From Stappia taiwanensis (GTDB lineage Bacteria > Pseudomonadota > Alphaproteobacteria > Rhizobiales > Stappiaceae), in contig NZ_BMCR01000003.1 of the NCBI RefSeq assembly GCF_014635285.1, forward strand, positions 124,001 through 188,000: 64,000 bases of DNA, in the 5' to 3' direction. The notes under the pieces are model-generated. The model did no database searches, had not been told where the DNA came from, and saw only the letters and a list, made by a program, of their open reading frames with translations. The first letter of the stretch is position 1; every line of letters begins with the position of its first letter. This document shows, one piece after another, positions 35,411-44,350 of this stretch. Made by a program: the position numbers and the translations under genes.

Positions 35411-35623
35411 CTTCGGTCAGGGAGAGGGGGATGGGGCGTGCCGTACGGCTATCCGGACGGCGATGGTGCGGGTCTTTGCGCCGGTCGGGAGATGGTTCCC
35501 GAACGGCCAAGCATCCGCCTGCTCTGGCGCTACCGTCTTGCGGGCGACATTGCAAGACCCCCAATCGCGACATGACCAGCGACATGCCCCTTTGGGCCGC
35601 CGCGACGAAACCGGCGCGGGCGG

Positions 35624-36283
35624 TCAGTCCGCCGCCGGCATCGGGCAGGTGACGCCGGTGCCGCCGAGGCCGCAATAGCCTGAAGGGTTCTTGGCGAGAT
35701 ACTGCTGGTGGTCGGTCTCGGCGAAGTAGAAGGCTTCCGCCGGCTTGATCTCCGTGGTGATCGTCCGGCCGTGACCGGCGCTGCCGAGCGCCTGTGCATA
35801 GGCCGTCTTCGAGCGTTCGGCCGCCGCGCGCATGGCCTCGCTGTTGAAGTAGATGGCCGAGCGGTACTGGGTGCCGGTGTCGTTGCCCTGGCGCATCCCT
35901 TGGGTCGGATCGTGTCCTTCCCAGAAGGCTTGCAGCAGCCGGTCGCGCGGCAACACCTTGGGGTCGAACACCACCCGCACCACCTCCGCATGGCCGGTCC
36001 GCCCGGTGCAGACCTCGTGATAGGTCGGGTTGGGCGTGTAGCCGCCCGCGTAGCCGACGGCGGTGACGACAACGCCTGGCATTTGCCAGAACAGCCGTTC
36101 CGCACCCCAGAAGCAACCAAGGCCGAGAAGCACCTCTTCCTGGCCGTCCGCTGGGCTCGCGTCGATCGGCACCCCACACACCGCATGCGCGCCGGGCGTG
36201 ACGATCGGCGTTTCGCGCCCCGGCAGGGCGGCATCGCGGCCCACAAGGGAGAACTTGTTGCTGAGCATGGTCATGAACGACAT
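35624..36283 (-). CDS. msrA: peptide methionine sulfoxide reductase A
   Basis: 219 aa. The catalytic Cys is in [14 protein letters not shown]. The family signatures [20 protein letters not shown] and [20 protein letters not shown] follow. Probable resolving Cys residues are at the end ([15 protein letters not shown]). It reduces methionine-S-sulfoxide in oxidised proteins with thioredoxin. The start ATG has AGGAGG 8 nt upstream. It is a single gene with 213 bp to pabBC. Confidence 0.96.
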   Translation of the reverse strand: MSFMTMLSNKFSLVGRDAALPGRETPIVTPGAHAVCGVPIDASPADGQEEVLLGLGCFWGAERLFWQMPGVVVTAVGYAGGYTPNPTYHEVCTGRTGHAEVVRVVFDPKVLPRDRLLQAFWEGHDPTQGMRQGNDTGTQYRSAIYFNSEAMRAAAERSKTAYAQALGSAGHGRTITTEIKPAEAFYFAETDHQQYLAKNPSGYCGLGGTGVTCPMPAAD

Positions 36284-36337
36284 GGCGGCGCCTCCTTGGG
36301 TGTTCAGGAAATGGCTGCGGGGCCTGATATCTTCGCC

Positions 36338-36658
36338 TCAGACAAACTCCGGCCGGCGGCGGGACCAGCGGCGCTCGCCAAGCCACAGGAGCAGGAAGCC
36401 GAGCGGTCCGGCGACGACCCAGACCGGCTGCACCAGAAGCGTCAGGAGCACCGGATCCCACAGGACCGGATTGACGTGACGCTGGATCGCCGCCTGGGTG
36501 ATATTCAGCGAGGTGGGCGAGATCTGGTACCAGTACTGGCCGAGCGGCGTGGTCGACCAGGCCGAGGCGGCGATGGTCTGGGTGCCATCGAGAACGATGG
36601 TGACCAGCGCGACAGCGACCAGCGCAAGGCCGAAAAGACGCAGGAAAAAACGTATCAT
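36338..36658 (-). CDS. hypothetical membrane protein, 106 aa
   Basis: Begins MIRFFLRLFGLALVAVALVT, a membrane anchor, and has a second membrane segment near 74-93 (LLVQPVWVVAGPLGFLLLWL) followed by a basic tail ERRWSRRRPEF. The middle part SAWSTTPLGQYWYQISPTSL should face the periplasm. The pattern recurs as a hypothetical protein in related alphaproteobacteria as far as I recall, without function. No good ribosome site is seen. Confidence 0.6.
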   Translation of the reverse strand: MIRFFLRLFGLALVAVALVTIVLDGTQTIAASAWSTTPLGQYWYQISPTSLNITQAAIQRHVNPVLWDPVLLTLLVQPVWVVAGPLGFLLLWLGERRWSRRRPEFV

Positions 36659-36780
36659 TGCGACGGTCCAATCCCCATGAAGGGCATGATCTGATCTGCC
36701 GGAAAGATAGGCGGAGGAGGGGCGCCGGGCAATGACGCTGACGGAATGTTGAAAACCACGTCAAAAAGGAATTTCGGCGC

Positions 36781-36808
36781 TTGAACTTGATCGCGTGCTG
36801 GGTATAGT
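36781..36808 (+). promoter_or_regulatory. sigma-70-type promoter for tRNA-Ser
   Basis: TTGAAC (36781-36786), 16-bp spacer, TATAGT (36803-36808). It is the best promoter match in the 256-bp gap before the tRNA gene and points toward it. Confidence 0.6.
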
Positions 36809-36814
36809 GCGCGA

Positions 36815-36855
36815 CTTGCGGGCACCGGAAACGGTGGCTGCAAGCCGCATTTTTT
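36815..36855 (+). other. hairpin with T-run between promoter and tRNA-Ser
   Basis: CTTGCGG pairs with CTGCAAG, then CACC with GGTG around a GGAAAC loop (36815-36844). Six T residues follow at 36850-36855. It begins almost at the predicted transcript start. It could be the 5' leader of the tRNA precursor or terminate a tiny RNA. Confidence 0.4.
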
Positions 36856-36914
36856 ACAGTGCGGTTCGGACCTGCGGGCCCCGGCTTCGGCCAGCCCATG
36901 AGGACCGAGACTGC

Positions 36915-37004
36915 GGAGAGGTGGCCGAGTGGTCGAAGGCGCACGCCTGGAAAGTGTGTAGGCGGGTAACCGTCTCGAGGGTTCGAATCCCTCTCTCTCC
37001 GCCA
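36915..37004 (+). tRNA. tRNA-Ser (anticodon GGA)
   Basis: 90-nt gene with long variable arm as expected for class II tRNA. Acceptor GGAGAG pairs with CTCTCC, followed by G and an encoded CCA. D-loop region GGCCGAGTGGTCGAAGGC, anticodon loop CTGGAAA (anticodon GGA), T-arm GAGGGTTCGAATCCCTC. It reads UCC/UCU serine codons. An IS481-type element begins 19 bp downstream. Confidence 0.97.
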
Positions 37005-37023
37005 TTTCGGCTTTGTCCGATCC

Positions 37024-38303
37024 GGAGAGATAGGTAACGGTTTGTACCGGAGACATGGGTTACAACCTCGTGCCGAACGGGTTGTCGATTGTCTGCAGTG
37101 TTCTCTGCTCCAGGTCGATGTATCCCAGATCATAGCTCATGAAGCTGATCAGCCAAATTCCCTCCTCCACTTCCTTGATGCCGAGCTTCTGACCTGCCAG
37201 CACGGTCGAGACGTTGATCTTCTTGCGATGCATGCAGATCCGTCCGCAGGCGGTGACCAGAGCGTCCCTGTCGTGGAAGGGATAGTCCAGGTCCGGCAGT
37301 CCCCGATAGTGCCTTGATGAGGGCCTGTAGACTTCCGCAGGTGTCTTCATGGCGAGCGCTTCATGGGGGCGTTCCTCGTTGAATTCCCTCACGAAAGCAT
37401 CGAATTTGGCCTGCTGCTGCAGGCTGTTCATGCCCGCAGGTCGGGTGGCTTCCTTCTTCAAGGTCAGGTGCATGCGCTCGTGGCGGCCGTTCTGCTGAGG
37501 GTGGCCGGGCTTGATGCGCTCAATGCCGATGCCCAGGCGCAGCCACCACACCGACAGCTTGGACAGATTGTAGAGCCCGTTCGGCGAGGCGAACGGCAAG
37601 CCGTTGTCCGTCCGGATCGCAGAGGGCAATCCGCGCTCTTTGAACAGGGCGAGGAAGGCCTCCATGACCGGCTTTTCCTTCGTTGAGTCAAAGGCCTCGC
37701 AGCTCAATAGAAAGCGGGACGCGTGGTCGGTGACCGTCAAAGGGTAACAATATTGCCGGTTGCCCAGCTTGAATTCGCCCTTGAAGTCGGCGGCCCACAG
37801 ATCGTTGGGGGCAAGACCTGCCGAAAGAGGCGTTCCTTCGGCCTTGTGGGCGCGTCGCCTCTTGCGGGCTCTGCTGACAAGGCCGTGCCGGTCCAGAACC
37901 GCATGCTCCGTGCTTTGCGCAGGAATGCGAACGTCACCGGCCAACTTCCGAACCAGCACTTCCCGGATCTTGCGCGCACCCCAGTGGGGCTTGTCCTTCC
38001 TCGTGGAGATAATCAGGCGCTCAACCTGCTCGGGAAGCTGGTTGGCATAGCGCCCGGCCGGCGCGACCGGTCGCAAAGCGCCTCCAGCCCATCGCGCTGG
38101 TAACGGCTCCAGATCTTGTAGCCGGTCTTGCGCGAAATGCCGAACTCCCGGCAAACCGCACTCATGCCTTCGCCAGCCAGCAGGCGGGCAATGAAACGAA
38201 GACGTTCCTCCACTTTGGACACCTCTTGCCACGGCATCGACACCTCCCGCCAAAGCGAAAAGTGTTACCCATGTGTCCGGAACGTTCTGTCACCTATGTC
38301 TCA
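37024..38303 (-). mobile_element. IS481-family insertion sequence
   Basis: About 1.28 kb. Imperfect terminal inverted repeats of roughly 40 bp can be aligned: left end at 37024-37065 (GGAGAGATAGGTAAC ... ACATGGGTTA), right end at 38262-38303 (reverse complement TGAGACATAGGTGAC ... ACATGGGTAA). One transposase gene fills it and is frameshifted. No clear target duplication was found. The element lies just behind tRNA-Ser. Exact ends are uncertain by a few bases. Confidence 0.85.
37060..38243 (-). pseudogene. IS481-family transposase, one-base frameshift
   Basis: The N-terminal helix-turn-helix part (MPWQEVSKVEERLRFIARL ... GISRKTGYKIWSRYQRDGLEA) is open from 38243 to about 38054. The DDE domain continues in another frame from YANQLPEQVERLIIS. 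The family has a Tyr or similar codon after DRSRRP, where this copy has two bases instead of three, so one base is missing. Catalytic residues are present: Asp in LWAADFKGEF, Asp in IRTDNGLPF, Glu in ERMHLTLKKE. An HTH after the first Met and Leu-rich start agree with the family. Probably inactive unless the shift is an error. Confidence 0.85.
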
Positions 38304-38614
38304 GGTCGGGCACTTAGAATTGGGAACGTCGCTTCCCGCCTGCAATCTCAAAAAAAACCACTGATCGTCGTAAGCCGCCACTGTGCTATAGAGTACTGTC
38401 GGTTGTTCTCTATGTCTTTGGTTCAAAAGCGTGCATCACGCAGCGTCTTGTCTGGCAGTCCTGCAAGTGGTCATGCGAATGAGATTTCGAATTATTTGAT
38501 GTAAGATGATGGTGTATTAGTGGTTTTTTATTTTCTGAGTGTGAGTAGGTAATGGGAAATATATAAAATAAAAAATTTAAATAATTCGGGAAGAGAACGG
38601 GAAATCTAGATCGT
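38304..38614. other. AT-rich gene-free stretch
   Basis: 311 bp, markedly richer in A and T than the rest of the window, especially 38510-38590. No reading frame of note, no repeat and no RNA structure that I can support. With the tRNA and the insertion sequence on its left it looks like acquired or decayed DNA. Confidence 0.6.
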
Positions 38615-39010
38615 ATGCGCGGAACGCAGCCACTTTTTCATCGTCTCTTTCCGGCAGCCTTTGCGACCTCGGTTTTTGCGGCACTGGCTCACGCCGGGCT
38701 GGTGGCGATCGCGGCCCGCTCGATCGGCCTGGAACTTGTCTATATCGCGTCCCTCAGCTTTGTCGTGGCGCTGGTCGTTGCCCTGCTGGGCGGAGCGGTC
38801 CTGCTCGCCGTTGTCGTGGCGCTCAAGTTGAAGCCGGTCTCGTCTTTGCTTCTGTTTCTGATTGTCATTCAGGTCATTGCGATCAGGCTGGAGATGTATT
38901 TCTTTGAAGGCGGCTTTAACGATGTCTCCTGGCAATACGGCCTTATATCGGTCCCGGCTTCTCTGATCGCCTGGTATCGCTCGGTCTATTACGTGTACAG
39001 AGAAAAGTGA
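38615..39010 (+). CDS. hypothetical membrane protein, 131 aa
   Basis: Four hydrophobic segments (about 13-32, 40-70, 77-92 and 108-122) with short polar loops, e.g. RLEMYFFEGGFNDVSWQYGL. Starts MRGTQPLFHRLFPAAFATSV. The upstream sequence GGGAAATCTAGATCGT contains only a weak ribosome site. No family recognised. It follows the AT-rich stretch and may have come with it, although its own codon use is closer to that of the other genes. Confidence 0.5.
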   Translation: MRGTQPLFHRLFPAAFATSVFAALAHAGLVAIAARSIGLELVYIASLSFVVALVVALLGGAVLLAVVVALKLKPVSSLLLFLIVIQVIAIRLEMYFFEGGFNDVSWQYGLISVPASLIAWYRSVYYVYREK

Positions 39011-39167
39011 GGAAGTTCTTTTCTCCCTAAATGTCACTGTATTTGAAGCGCAAAATTTTTTGTCTTCCTGCGATGCCAAGGCAGAAGATTCCAACGCGCA
39101 AGATCGGTTTGCATCCGGGTGCCGGGCCGGGTAATCGGTCGGGGCGGATGTCTCTCAAGGTTGAATC

Positions 39168-39923
39168 ATGCTGTCCTGGATGGTGATTGTCGCGGCCGGC
39201 TTTCTGGCGGGCTGTCTGAATGCGCTTGCGGGCGGCGGAACCTTTCTGACCTTTCCGGCGCTTGTCTGGTTCGGCCTGCCGCCGGTGATGGCCAATGCGA
39301 CGGCAACGGTCGCCGCCTTGCCGGGCTACATCGGCGCGGCCCATGCCTTTCGCGCCAGCTTGCGCGCCGAAGGGGCGCTGGGTCTGCGGGCCTATCTGCT
39401 GGTGGCCGCGCTCGGCGGGGTCATCGGTGCGCTCTTGCTGCTTGTCACGCCATCGTCGGTGTTCTCCGGCATCGTGCCCTGGATGCTGCTGCTGGCCACC
39501 GTGCTGTTTGCCGCCGGGCCGCGCCTGGTCGTCATCCTGCGGCGCGGCGACCGGCCGGGGCCGGGGCGGGCGGTGACCCTGATGGCGATGCTGGCCGTTT
39601 GCATCTACGGCGGATATTTCAACGGCGGCCTCGGCATCCTGTTGCTCGCTGCCTTCGGCCTCGTCGGGTTTCACGACCTCAATGGTATGAACGGGCTGAA
39701 GAACCTCTTGTCGGCGATCCTGTCGCTGCTGTCGGTGATGACCTTCGCCATTGGCGGCATCGTCTCGTGGCCCGAAGCGCTGGTGATGTCGGTGGCAGCG
39801 CTCACCGGCGGCTATGCGGGCGCTTGGGCGGCGCGCCACTGGCTGTCGCCCGGCGCTATCCGCTGGTTCGTCATTTTCGTCGGCGTGGTGATGACCGCCC
39901 TGTTCTTCTGGAAGGGCGCGTAG
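39168..39923 (+). CDS. TauE/SafE family sulfite/organo-anion exporter
   Basis: 251 aa, about eight membrane segments. Two repeated TauE/SafE motifs: AGFLAGCLNALAGGGTFLTF at the start and YGGYFNGGLGILLLAAFGL in the second half, followed by NGMNGLKNLLSAILS. The family exports sulfite or sulfonate-derived anions. No sulfonate pathway gene is adjacent, so the substrate is open. Ends convergently 5 bp from the HutD-like gene. Confidence 0.88.
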   Translation: MLSWMVIVAAGFLAGCLNALAGGGTFLTFPALVWFGLPPVMANATATVAALPGYIGAAHAFRASLRAEGALGLRAYLLVAALGGVIGALLLLVTPSSVFSGIVPWMLLLATVLFAAGPRLVVILRRGDRPGPGRAVTLMAMLAVCIYGGYFNGGLGILLLAAFGLVGFHDLNGMNGLKNLLSAILSLLSVMTFAIGGIVSWPEALVMSVAALTGGYAGAWAARHWLSPGAIRWFVIFVGVVMTALFFWKGA

Positions 39924-39928
39924 CGCAC

Positions 39929-40519
39929 CTATCGGTCGCCGGAGTGCTGGTGCCCAGCATTCTGGCGGAGCGCCAGCTGCACCGCCAGCAGTGCCGCCCC
40001 GGCCTCAAGCTCAAGGCGGCCTGAGCGGAAGAGCGCCGTCGCTCCCGCCGGAACCGCCTTGCCATCGAGACGCGCCGTTCCCGTCGTCACATGGATCATC
40101 CGCTGGATGCCGGCACGCGCCGGGTAGGCGCGCTCAAGCGGGCCGCGCTGCAATGCGACGCGGGCCTCGATGGTACTCTCACGATAGATCAGGTTGAAAT
40201 TGCGCACCGGTCCGTTCGGTAGCCGTCCCATGATGGGAAGCGTGCCGGAAAAGGTCACCGGCGCCAGCGGTTTTGCCTGAAGCGTTTCCTCCGGGGCCTC
40301 CAACGCCATGCCATCGCCCGCCACCACGGTCAGGGTGCGGGACATGGCGGGAAATTCCGAGAACGGCCCCTCCCGATCCACATCCGCCAGGCTGAGCCGC
40401 CACAAGACGCCTGCCGCATCGCTGTCCGCCGCGATTTCCCGGGTGATGCCGCCGCCATTGACCCAGGCAACCGGGCGCAGGGCTTCGGCCGGAATGATGC
40501 GGAGTGGGGCGTCGGTCAT
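39929..40519 (-). CDS. HutD/Ves family protein
   Basis: 196 aa cupin-like protein. Starts MTDAPLRIIPAEALRPVAWV, then NGGGITREIAADSD, RLSLADVDREGPFSEFPAMS and NGPVRNFNLIYRE, all typical of HutD. HutD is linked to histidine utilisation and is thought to bind formylglutamate or limit flux. No hut genes are here, so the local role is unclear. Start ATG at 40519. Divergent from the TetR gene over 159 bp. Confidence 0.85.
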   Translation of the reverse strand: MTDAPLRIIPAEALRPVAWVNGGGITREIAADSDAAGVLWRLSLADVDREGPFSEFPAMSRTLTVVAGDGMALEAPEETLQAKPLAPVTFSGTLPIMGRLPNGPVRNFNLIYRESTIEARVALQRGPLERAYPARAGIQRMIHVTTGTARLDGKAVPAGATALFRSGRLELEAGAALLAVQLALRQNAGHQHSGDR

Positions 40520-40645
40520 GGCGGCGGGGTCCGGGCTGGCTGGGAGGGGCGAGAGCGCTTTGTCGCTGCGGCGCGTGGCCCCGTTATGGCCCAACCGGCG
40601 ACAAGGGATCAATTGTCGCATTGCCGGGGAGGTCAATCTCTATAT

Positions 40646-40665
40646 GTTAGTGAGTAATTGCTAAC
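40646..40665. promoter_or_regulatory. candidate TetR operator before the ABC-exporter operon
   Basis: Inverted repeat GTTAG - N10 - CTAAC (arms extend to 5 of 6 bases), 13 bp before the TetR start codon. Its spacing and place suggest autoregulation by the TetR protein encoded next. Confidence 0.5.
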
Positions 40666-40678
40666 TTGAGGTGAGCGA

Positions 40679-41308
40679 ATGACCACCCGAAAACCGGCGC
40701 GGGAACGCAAGGCGGAAATCATTGAGGCGGCGCTTGGTCTGGCCGATGCGCTCGGTCCGGACCGGCTGACCACCGAGGCGATCGCCGAAAGCGTCGGCCT
40801 GACCCAGCCGGGGATCTTCCGGCATTTCCCGACCAAGCAGGCGATCTGGGTCGCGGTGGCGGAGCGCATCTCGCAGCTCATGGCCGAGGGCTGGCAGGCG
40901 GCGCTTGCGGGCCGGGAAGATCCGGCGGGGCGGCTGGAGGCGCTGGTACTGGCGCAATTCCGCATCATCCAGACGACGCCGGCGATCCCGGCAATCCTGT
41001 TTTCCCGCGAGTTGCACGCGGAAAACGACATGTTGCGCCAGACCTTCCTGGGGCTGATGCAAAAGTTTCAGGCAGCTCTCACGGCGGAGTTTCGGCGCGG
41101 GCAGGTCAGCGGGCGCTTCCGTCCCGACCTTGAGGCCGGCGATGCCGCGTTAATGCTGATCGGTCTCATTCAGGGGGTGGCCATTCGCTGGTCGCTGGGG
41201 GGGCGGTCGCGGCCGCTGGCCGAAGAAGGGGCGCGGTTGCTCGCTACCCACCTGCGCCTGTTCGCCGCTGGCGCGTTGGACATGTTGAATTTGGAGACGA
41301 TGGAATGA
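40679..41308 (+). CDS. TetR/AcrR family transcriptional regulator
   Basis: 209 aa. DNA-binding helix-turn-helix in residues 10-57: ERKAEIIEAALGLADALG, LTTEAIAESVGLTQPGIFRH, FPTKQAIWVAV. The C-terminal ligand domain is helical and not conserved. The gene starts after GAGGTGAGCGA. Its stop overlaps the start of the adaptor gene by 4 bp. It should repress the exporter operon it heads and respond to the exported compound; an inverted repeat in front of it is the likely operator. Confidence 0.92.
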   Translation: MTTRKPARERKAEIIEAALGLADALGPDRLTTEAIAESVGLTQPGIFRHFPTKQAIWVAVAERISQLMAEGWQAALAGREDPAGRLEALVLAQFRIIQTTPAIPAILFSRELHAENDMLRQTFLGLMQKFQAALTAEFRRGQVSGRFRPDLEAGDAALMLIGLIQGVAIRWSLGGRSRPLAEEGARLLATHLRLFAAGALDMLNLETME

Positions 41309-42468
41309 CCAAGCGACGGGTTTCCACCCTGATCGGCGTGCTGCTGCTGGCCGGGCTGGTGACGGGGGCGTATCTGTTCGTCCAGCACCGGCCGCTGTCC
41401 GTGCCGGTGGTGGCGCAGGAAACGAATGTCGACATTCGCGTCTTCGGACTGGGCACGGTCGAGGCGCGGGTGGTGTCCGAGATCGGCTTTGAGGTCAGCG
41501 CCGCCCTGACCGAGCTGCGCGCCGACCATGGCGATGCGGTGTCTAAGGGCGCGGTCCTGGCCCGGTTGCAGGACAGCGAGCAGCAGGCGCGGGTTCGGCG
41601 GGCGGAAGCGGCGGTCTTGGCCGCGTCTGTCACCATCCGCAAGGCGGAGGCCAACGTGGATCGCGCCCACTCGGTTCTGGAGCAGACCCGGCAGGTGAAC
41701 CAGCGCCGCAAGGCGCTGGTCGGCAGCAATGTGGTCTCGCAGCAACAGGCCGACGAGAGCCAGCGCGATGAGGAGGTGGCGGCGGCGGAGCTGTCGGTCG
41801 CTCGCAGCGAGGTCGAGGTGGCCAAGGCGCAATTGGCCGATGCGGAGGCGGCGCTGTCCTATGAACGGACGGTGCTTGGCCAGCACACGCTGACGGCGCC
41901 CTTCGATGCGGTGATCGTCCGGCGCCACCGGGAGCCCGGTGCCGTCGTGCGCGAAGGCGAGGCGATCTTCACCCTGATGGCACCGGAGACCGTGTGGACG
42001 CTCGCCTATGTGGATGAAGCGCGTGCCGGTGCCATTGAGCTTGGCCAGTCGGCGGAGGTGCGCTTGCGCTCGCTGCCCCATGATGTCTTCCCGGCAAAGG
42101 TGGCGCGGATCGGCATCGAAAGCGACCGGGTGAACGAGGAGCGCCGGGTCTGGGTCAGTTGTCAGCAATGCCCGCCGCGCGCCTTTCTCGGCGAACAGGC
42201 GGAAGTGCGCATCACGGTTGCCCGGCTGGACACCGCGCTGATGGTGCCAGAGGCGGCGGTGGCGGGGTTCGATGGCCACACCGGCCGGGTCTGGACCGTG
42301 GAGGATGGCCGGTTTCAGCGCCGGGCGCTGGTCTTTGGTCACCGCAGCGAGGATGCCCGGCTTGAAGTGACCGGCGGCCTGCCGGAGGGAGCGCGCATCG
42401 TCAGCGCGGCGGTGTCGGGGCTTCGCGAAGGCCGGATGGCCCGGGTGAGCGATGGGGCCGCGCCATGA
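41305..42468 (+). CDS. HlyD-type periplasmic adaptor (membrane fusion protein)
   Basis: 387 aa. N-terminal membrane anchor VSTLIGVLLLAGLVTGAYLF, a lipoyl-like half motif (DVRVFGLGTVEARVVSEIG-like), a long coiled coil about 90-195 (RRAEAAVLAASVTIRKAEAN), second lipoyl half LTAPFDAVIVRRHREPGAVV and beta-barrel DEARAGAIELGQSAEV. It connects an inner-membrane ABC permease with an outer-membrane channel. Coupled to the TetR and permease genes by 4-bp overlaps. Order adaptor-permease-ATPase matches DevBCA-type exporters. Confidence 0.9.
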   Translation: MTKRRVSTLIGVLLLAGLVTGAYLFVQHRPLSVPVVAQETNVDIRVFGLGTVEARVVSEIGFEVSAALTELRADHGDAVSKGAVLARLQDSEQQARVRRAEAAVLAASVTIRKAEANVDRAHSVLEQTRQVNQRRKALVGSNVVSQQQADESQRDEEVAAAELSVARSEVEVAKAQLADAEAALSYERTVLGQHTLTAPFDAVIVRRHREPGAVVREGEAIFTLMAPETVWTLAYVDEARAGAIELGQSAEVRLRSLPHDVFPAKVARIGIESDRVNEERRVWVSCQQCPPRAFLGEQAEVRITVARLDTALMVPEAAVAGFDGHTGRVWTVEDGRFQRRALVFGHRSEDARLEVTGGLPEGARIVSAAVSGLREGRMARVSDGAAP

Positions 42469-43598
42469 ACCTTGCCTATCGGGATGTACGCCACAACCTC
42501 TTCCGCTTTCTCCTGACCTGCTTCGGGCTCAGCCTGCTGATGGCCGTGGTGCTGTCGATGATCGGCATCTACAACGGGCTGGTGGTCGATGCCCTGACCA
42601 TCGCCCGCGCCCCCGGCGCCGATGTCTGGGTGGTGGAGGAGGGCACGCGCGGCCCCTTCGCCGAGGCTTCGCGCATTCCCGCCGACACGCGCGAATCGGT
42701 CGCCCGGCTGCATGGGGTGACGGCGGCCGGCAGCGTCACCTACCAGACGGCGGAGGCCGACTTCGCCGGCGGCAAGCTGCGGCTCTATGTGGTCGGCCAC
42801 GAGCCGGGACGACCGGGCGCGCCGAAGGATCTGGTCGCCGGCCGGCCGATTGCCCGCAGCCATTATGAACTGGTGGCCGATACCCGCACGAAGCTGGAAT
42901 TGGGCGACCGGCTGCGGTTGGGGCGCAATTCCTTCCAGGTGGTTGGCCTCGTCCGGAATCATGTCAATTCCGGTGGTGATCCGGCGGTTTACATCACCCT
43001 GAGCGATGCCCAGACCCTGCAATTCGAACTGGCGCCGCCGGCCGCGCGGGTGAAGATTGCCCGGGGTGGCTCGGTGGAGGGCACCGACACGGTCAACGCG
43101 GTGATCGCCCGGGTGGATCCCAACATCTCCGCCGATGCGGTTGCCGACACCGTGCGCCGCTGGAAGCATCTGGCAGCAATGAGCCAAGCGGGGCAGGAAA
43201 ACCTTCTCACCCGTTCCGTGGTGGATCGCGCCCGGCGGCAGATCGGCCTGTTCATGGCCATCCTGTTGACCGTTTCGGCGGTGGTGATTGCCCTCATCAT
43301 CTACACCATGACCATGGAGAAGCTGAAGCAGATCGCCACCTTGAAGCTGATCGGCGCGCCGGACCGCACCATCGTCGGCCTGATTGTCCAGCAGGCGTTG
43401 GCGCTGGGCGGCATCGGCTGGGCCTTCGGCCTCGGCGTCGTCATGTTGGTCAAGGACTACTTCCCGCGCCGGGTGGTTCTGGAGCCGGAAAACGCACTGG
43501 TGCTTGCCGGGATCATTGCCGCCGTCTGCATTCTGGCCAGTGGCCTGGGCGTGCGCGCGGCGCTGAAGATCGATCCGGCAACGGCATTGGGGGGCTGA
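42465..43598 (+). CDS. ABC transporter permease, FtsX/DevC type
   Basis: 377 aa. One N-terminal membrane segment (FLLTCFGLSLLMAVVLSMIG), a periplasmic domain of about 225 residues and three C-terminal segments (LFMAILLTVSAVVIALIIYT, LIVQQALALGGIGWAFGLGV, LVLAGIIAAVCILASGLGV). This four-segment topology is that of MacB/DevC permeases. It works with the ATPase encoded 4 bp downstream and the adaptor upstream to export a substrate from the periplasm or inner membrane. Confidence 0.9.
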   Translation: MNLAYRDVRHNLFRFLLTCFGLSLLMAVVLSMIGIYNGLVVDALTIARAPGADVWVVEEGTRGPFAEASRIPADTRESVARLHGVTAAGSVTYQTAEADFAGGKLRLYVVGHEPGRPGAPKDLVAGRPIARSHYELVADTRTKLELGDRLRLGRNSFQVVGLVRNHVNSGGDPAVYITLSDAQTLQFELAPPAARVKIARGGSVEGTDTVNAVIARVDPNISADAVADTVRRWKHLAAMSQAGQENLLTRSVVDRARRQIGLFMAILLTVSAVVIALIIYTMTMEKLKQIATLKLIGAPDRTIVGLIVQQALALGGIGWAFGLGVVMLVKDYFPRRVVLEPENALVLAGIIAAVCILASGLGVRAALKIDPATALGG

Positions 43599-43602
43599 GC
43601 CC

Positions 43603-44328
43603 ATGAGCACGCGCGACCGCAAGGTTCTGATTGAAATTGATGCCGTGTCGAAGCATTTCGGCGAAGGCGACACCCGGGTCGATGCCCTGCGCCAGGTGAG
43701 CCTCGACATTCGCTCCGGCGAGGTGGTGGCGCTTCTGGGCCCCTCCGGCTCGGGCAAGACCACGCTGCTCAACGTCATCGGCTGCATTGTCGAGCCTGCC
43801 GCGGGCCGCCTCGTCATTGATGGCGAGGACGTCTACAGCGGGCGCTGGCTACGCGGCGACCTGCGCCGCCTGCGCCTCGACAAGATCGGCTTCATCTTCC
43901 AGTTCCACAACCTGCTGCCGTTTCTCGACACCACCGACAATGTGGCTCTGGTGCTGGAACTGGCCGGCAAGAGCCGCCGGCAGGCGCGCGAGCGGGCGGT
44001 GGAACTGCTGGAGTATCTGGAGATCGGTCACCGCCGCGATGCCATGCCGGCGCAGCTTTCCGGCGGCGAGGCCCAGCGGGTGGCGATTGCCCGGGCGCTG
44101 GCCAACAATCCGCGCATCATTCTCGCCGATGAGCCGACCGCCGCGCTCGATTCCAAGCGGGCGGGCATCGTCATGGATCTCTTGCGCAAGCTCGCCGCCG
44201 AACAGGATGCCTGCATCGTCGCCGTGACCCATGACGAGAAGATCTTCGACCGGTTCGACCACATTTTCCACCTGCGCGACGGCCGGCTCGATGGCAATGG
44301 CGGCGAGGACGGCGCGGCGACAGGCTAG
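43603..44328 (+). CDS. ABC transporter ATP-binding protein, MacB/DevA type
   Basis: 241 aa. Walker A LLGPSGSGKTTLLNVIG, Q-loop FIFQFHNLLPFLDTTDNV, signature LSGGEAQRVAIARALANNP, Walker B IILADEPTAALD, and switch His in VAVTHDEKIFDRFD. The LolD/MacB type powers FtsX-like permeases rather than importers. Third gene of the exporter set. A small membrane-protein gene follows after 22 bp. Confidence 0.95.
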   Translation: MSTRDRKVLIEIDAVSKHFGEGDTRVDALRQVSLDIRSGEVVALLGPSGSGKTTLLNVIGCIVEPAAGRLVIDGEDVYSGRWLRGDLRRLRLDKIGFIFQFHNLLPFLDTTDNVALVLELAGKSRRQARERAVELLEYLEIGHRRDAMPAQLSGGEAQRVAIARALANNPRIILADEPTAALDSKRAGIVMDLLRKLAAEQDACIVAVTHDEKIFDRFDHIFHLRDGRLDGNGGEDGAATG

Positions 44329-44350
44329 CGACAAAACGGAGGGTGCGGCG

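Noticed and set aside
38040-38070. Programmed -1 frameshift in the IS481 transposase
   Set aside because: IS481 elements normally have one continuous frame and no A-rich slippery sequence is seen here.
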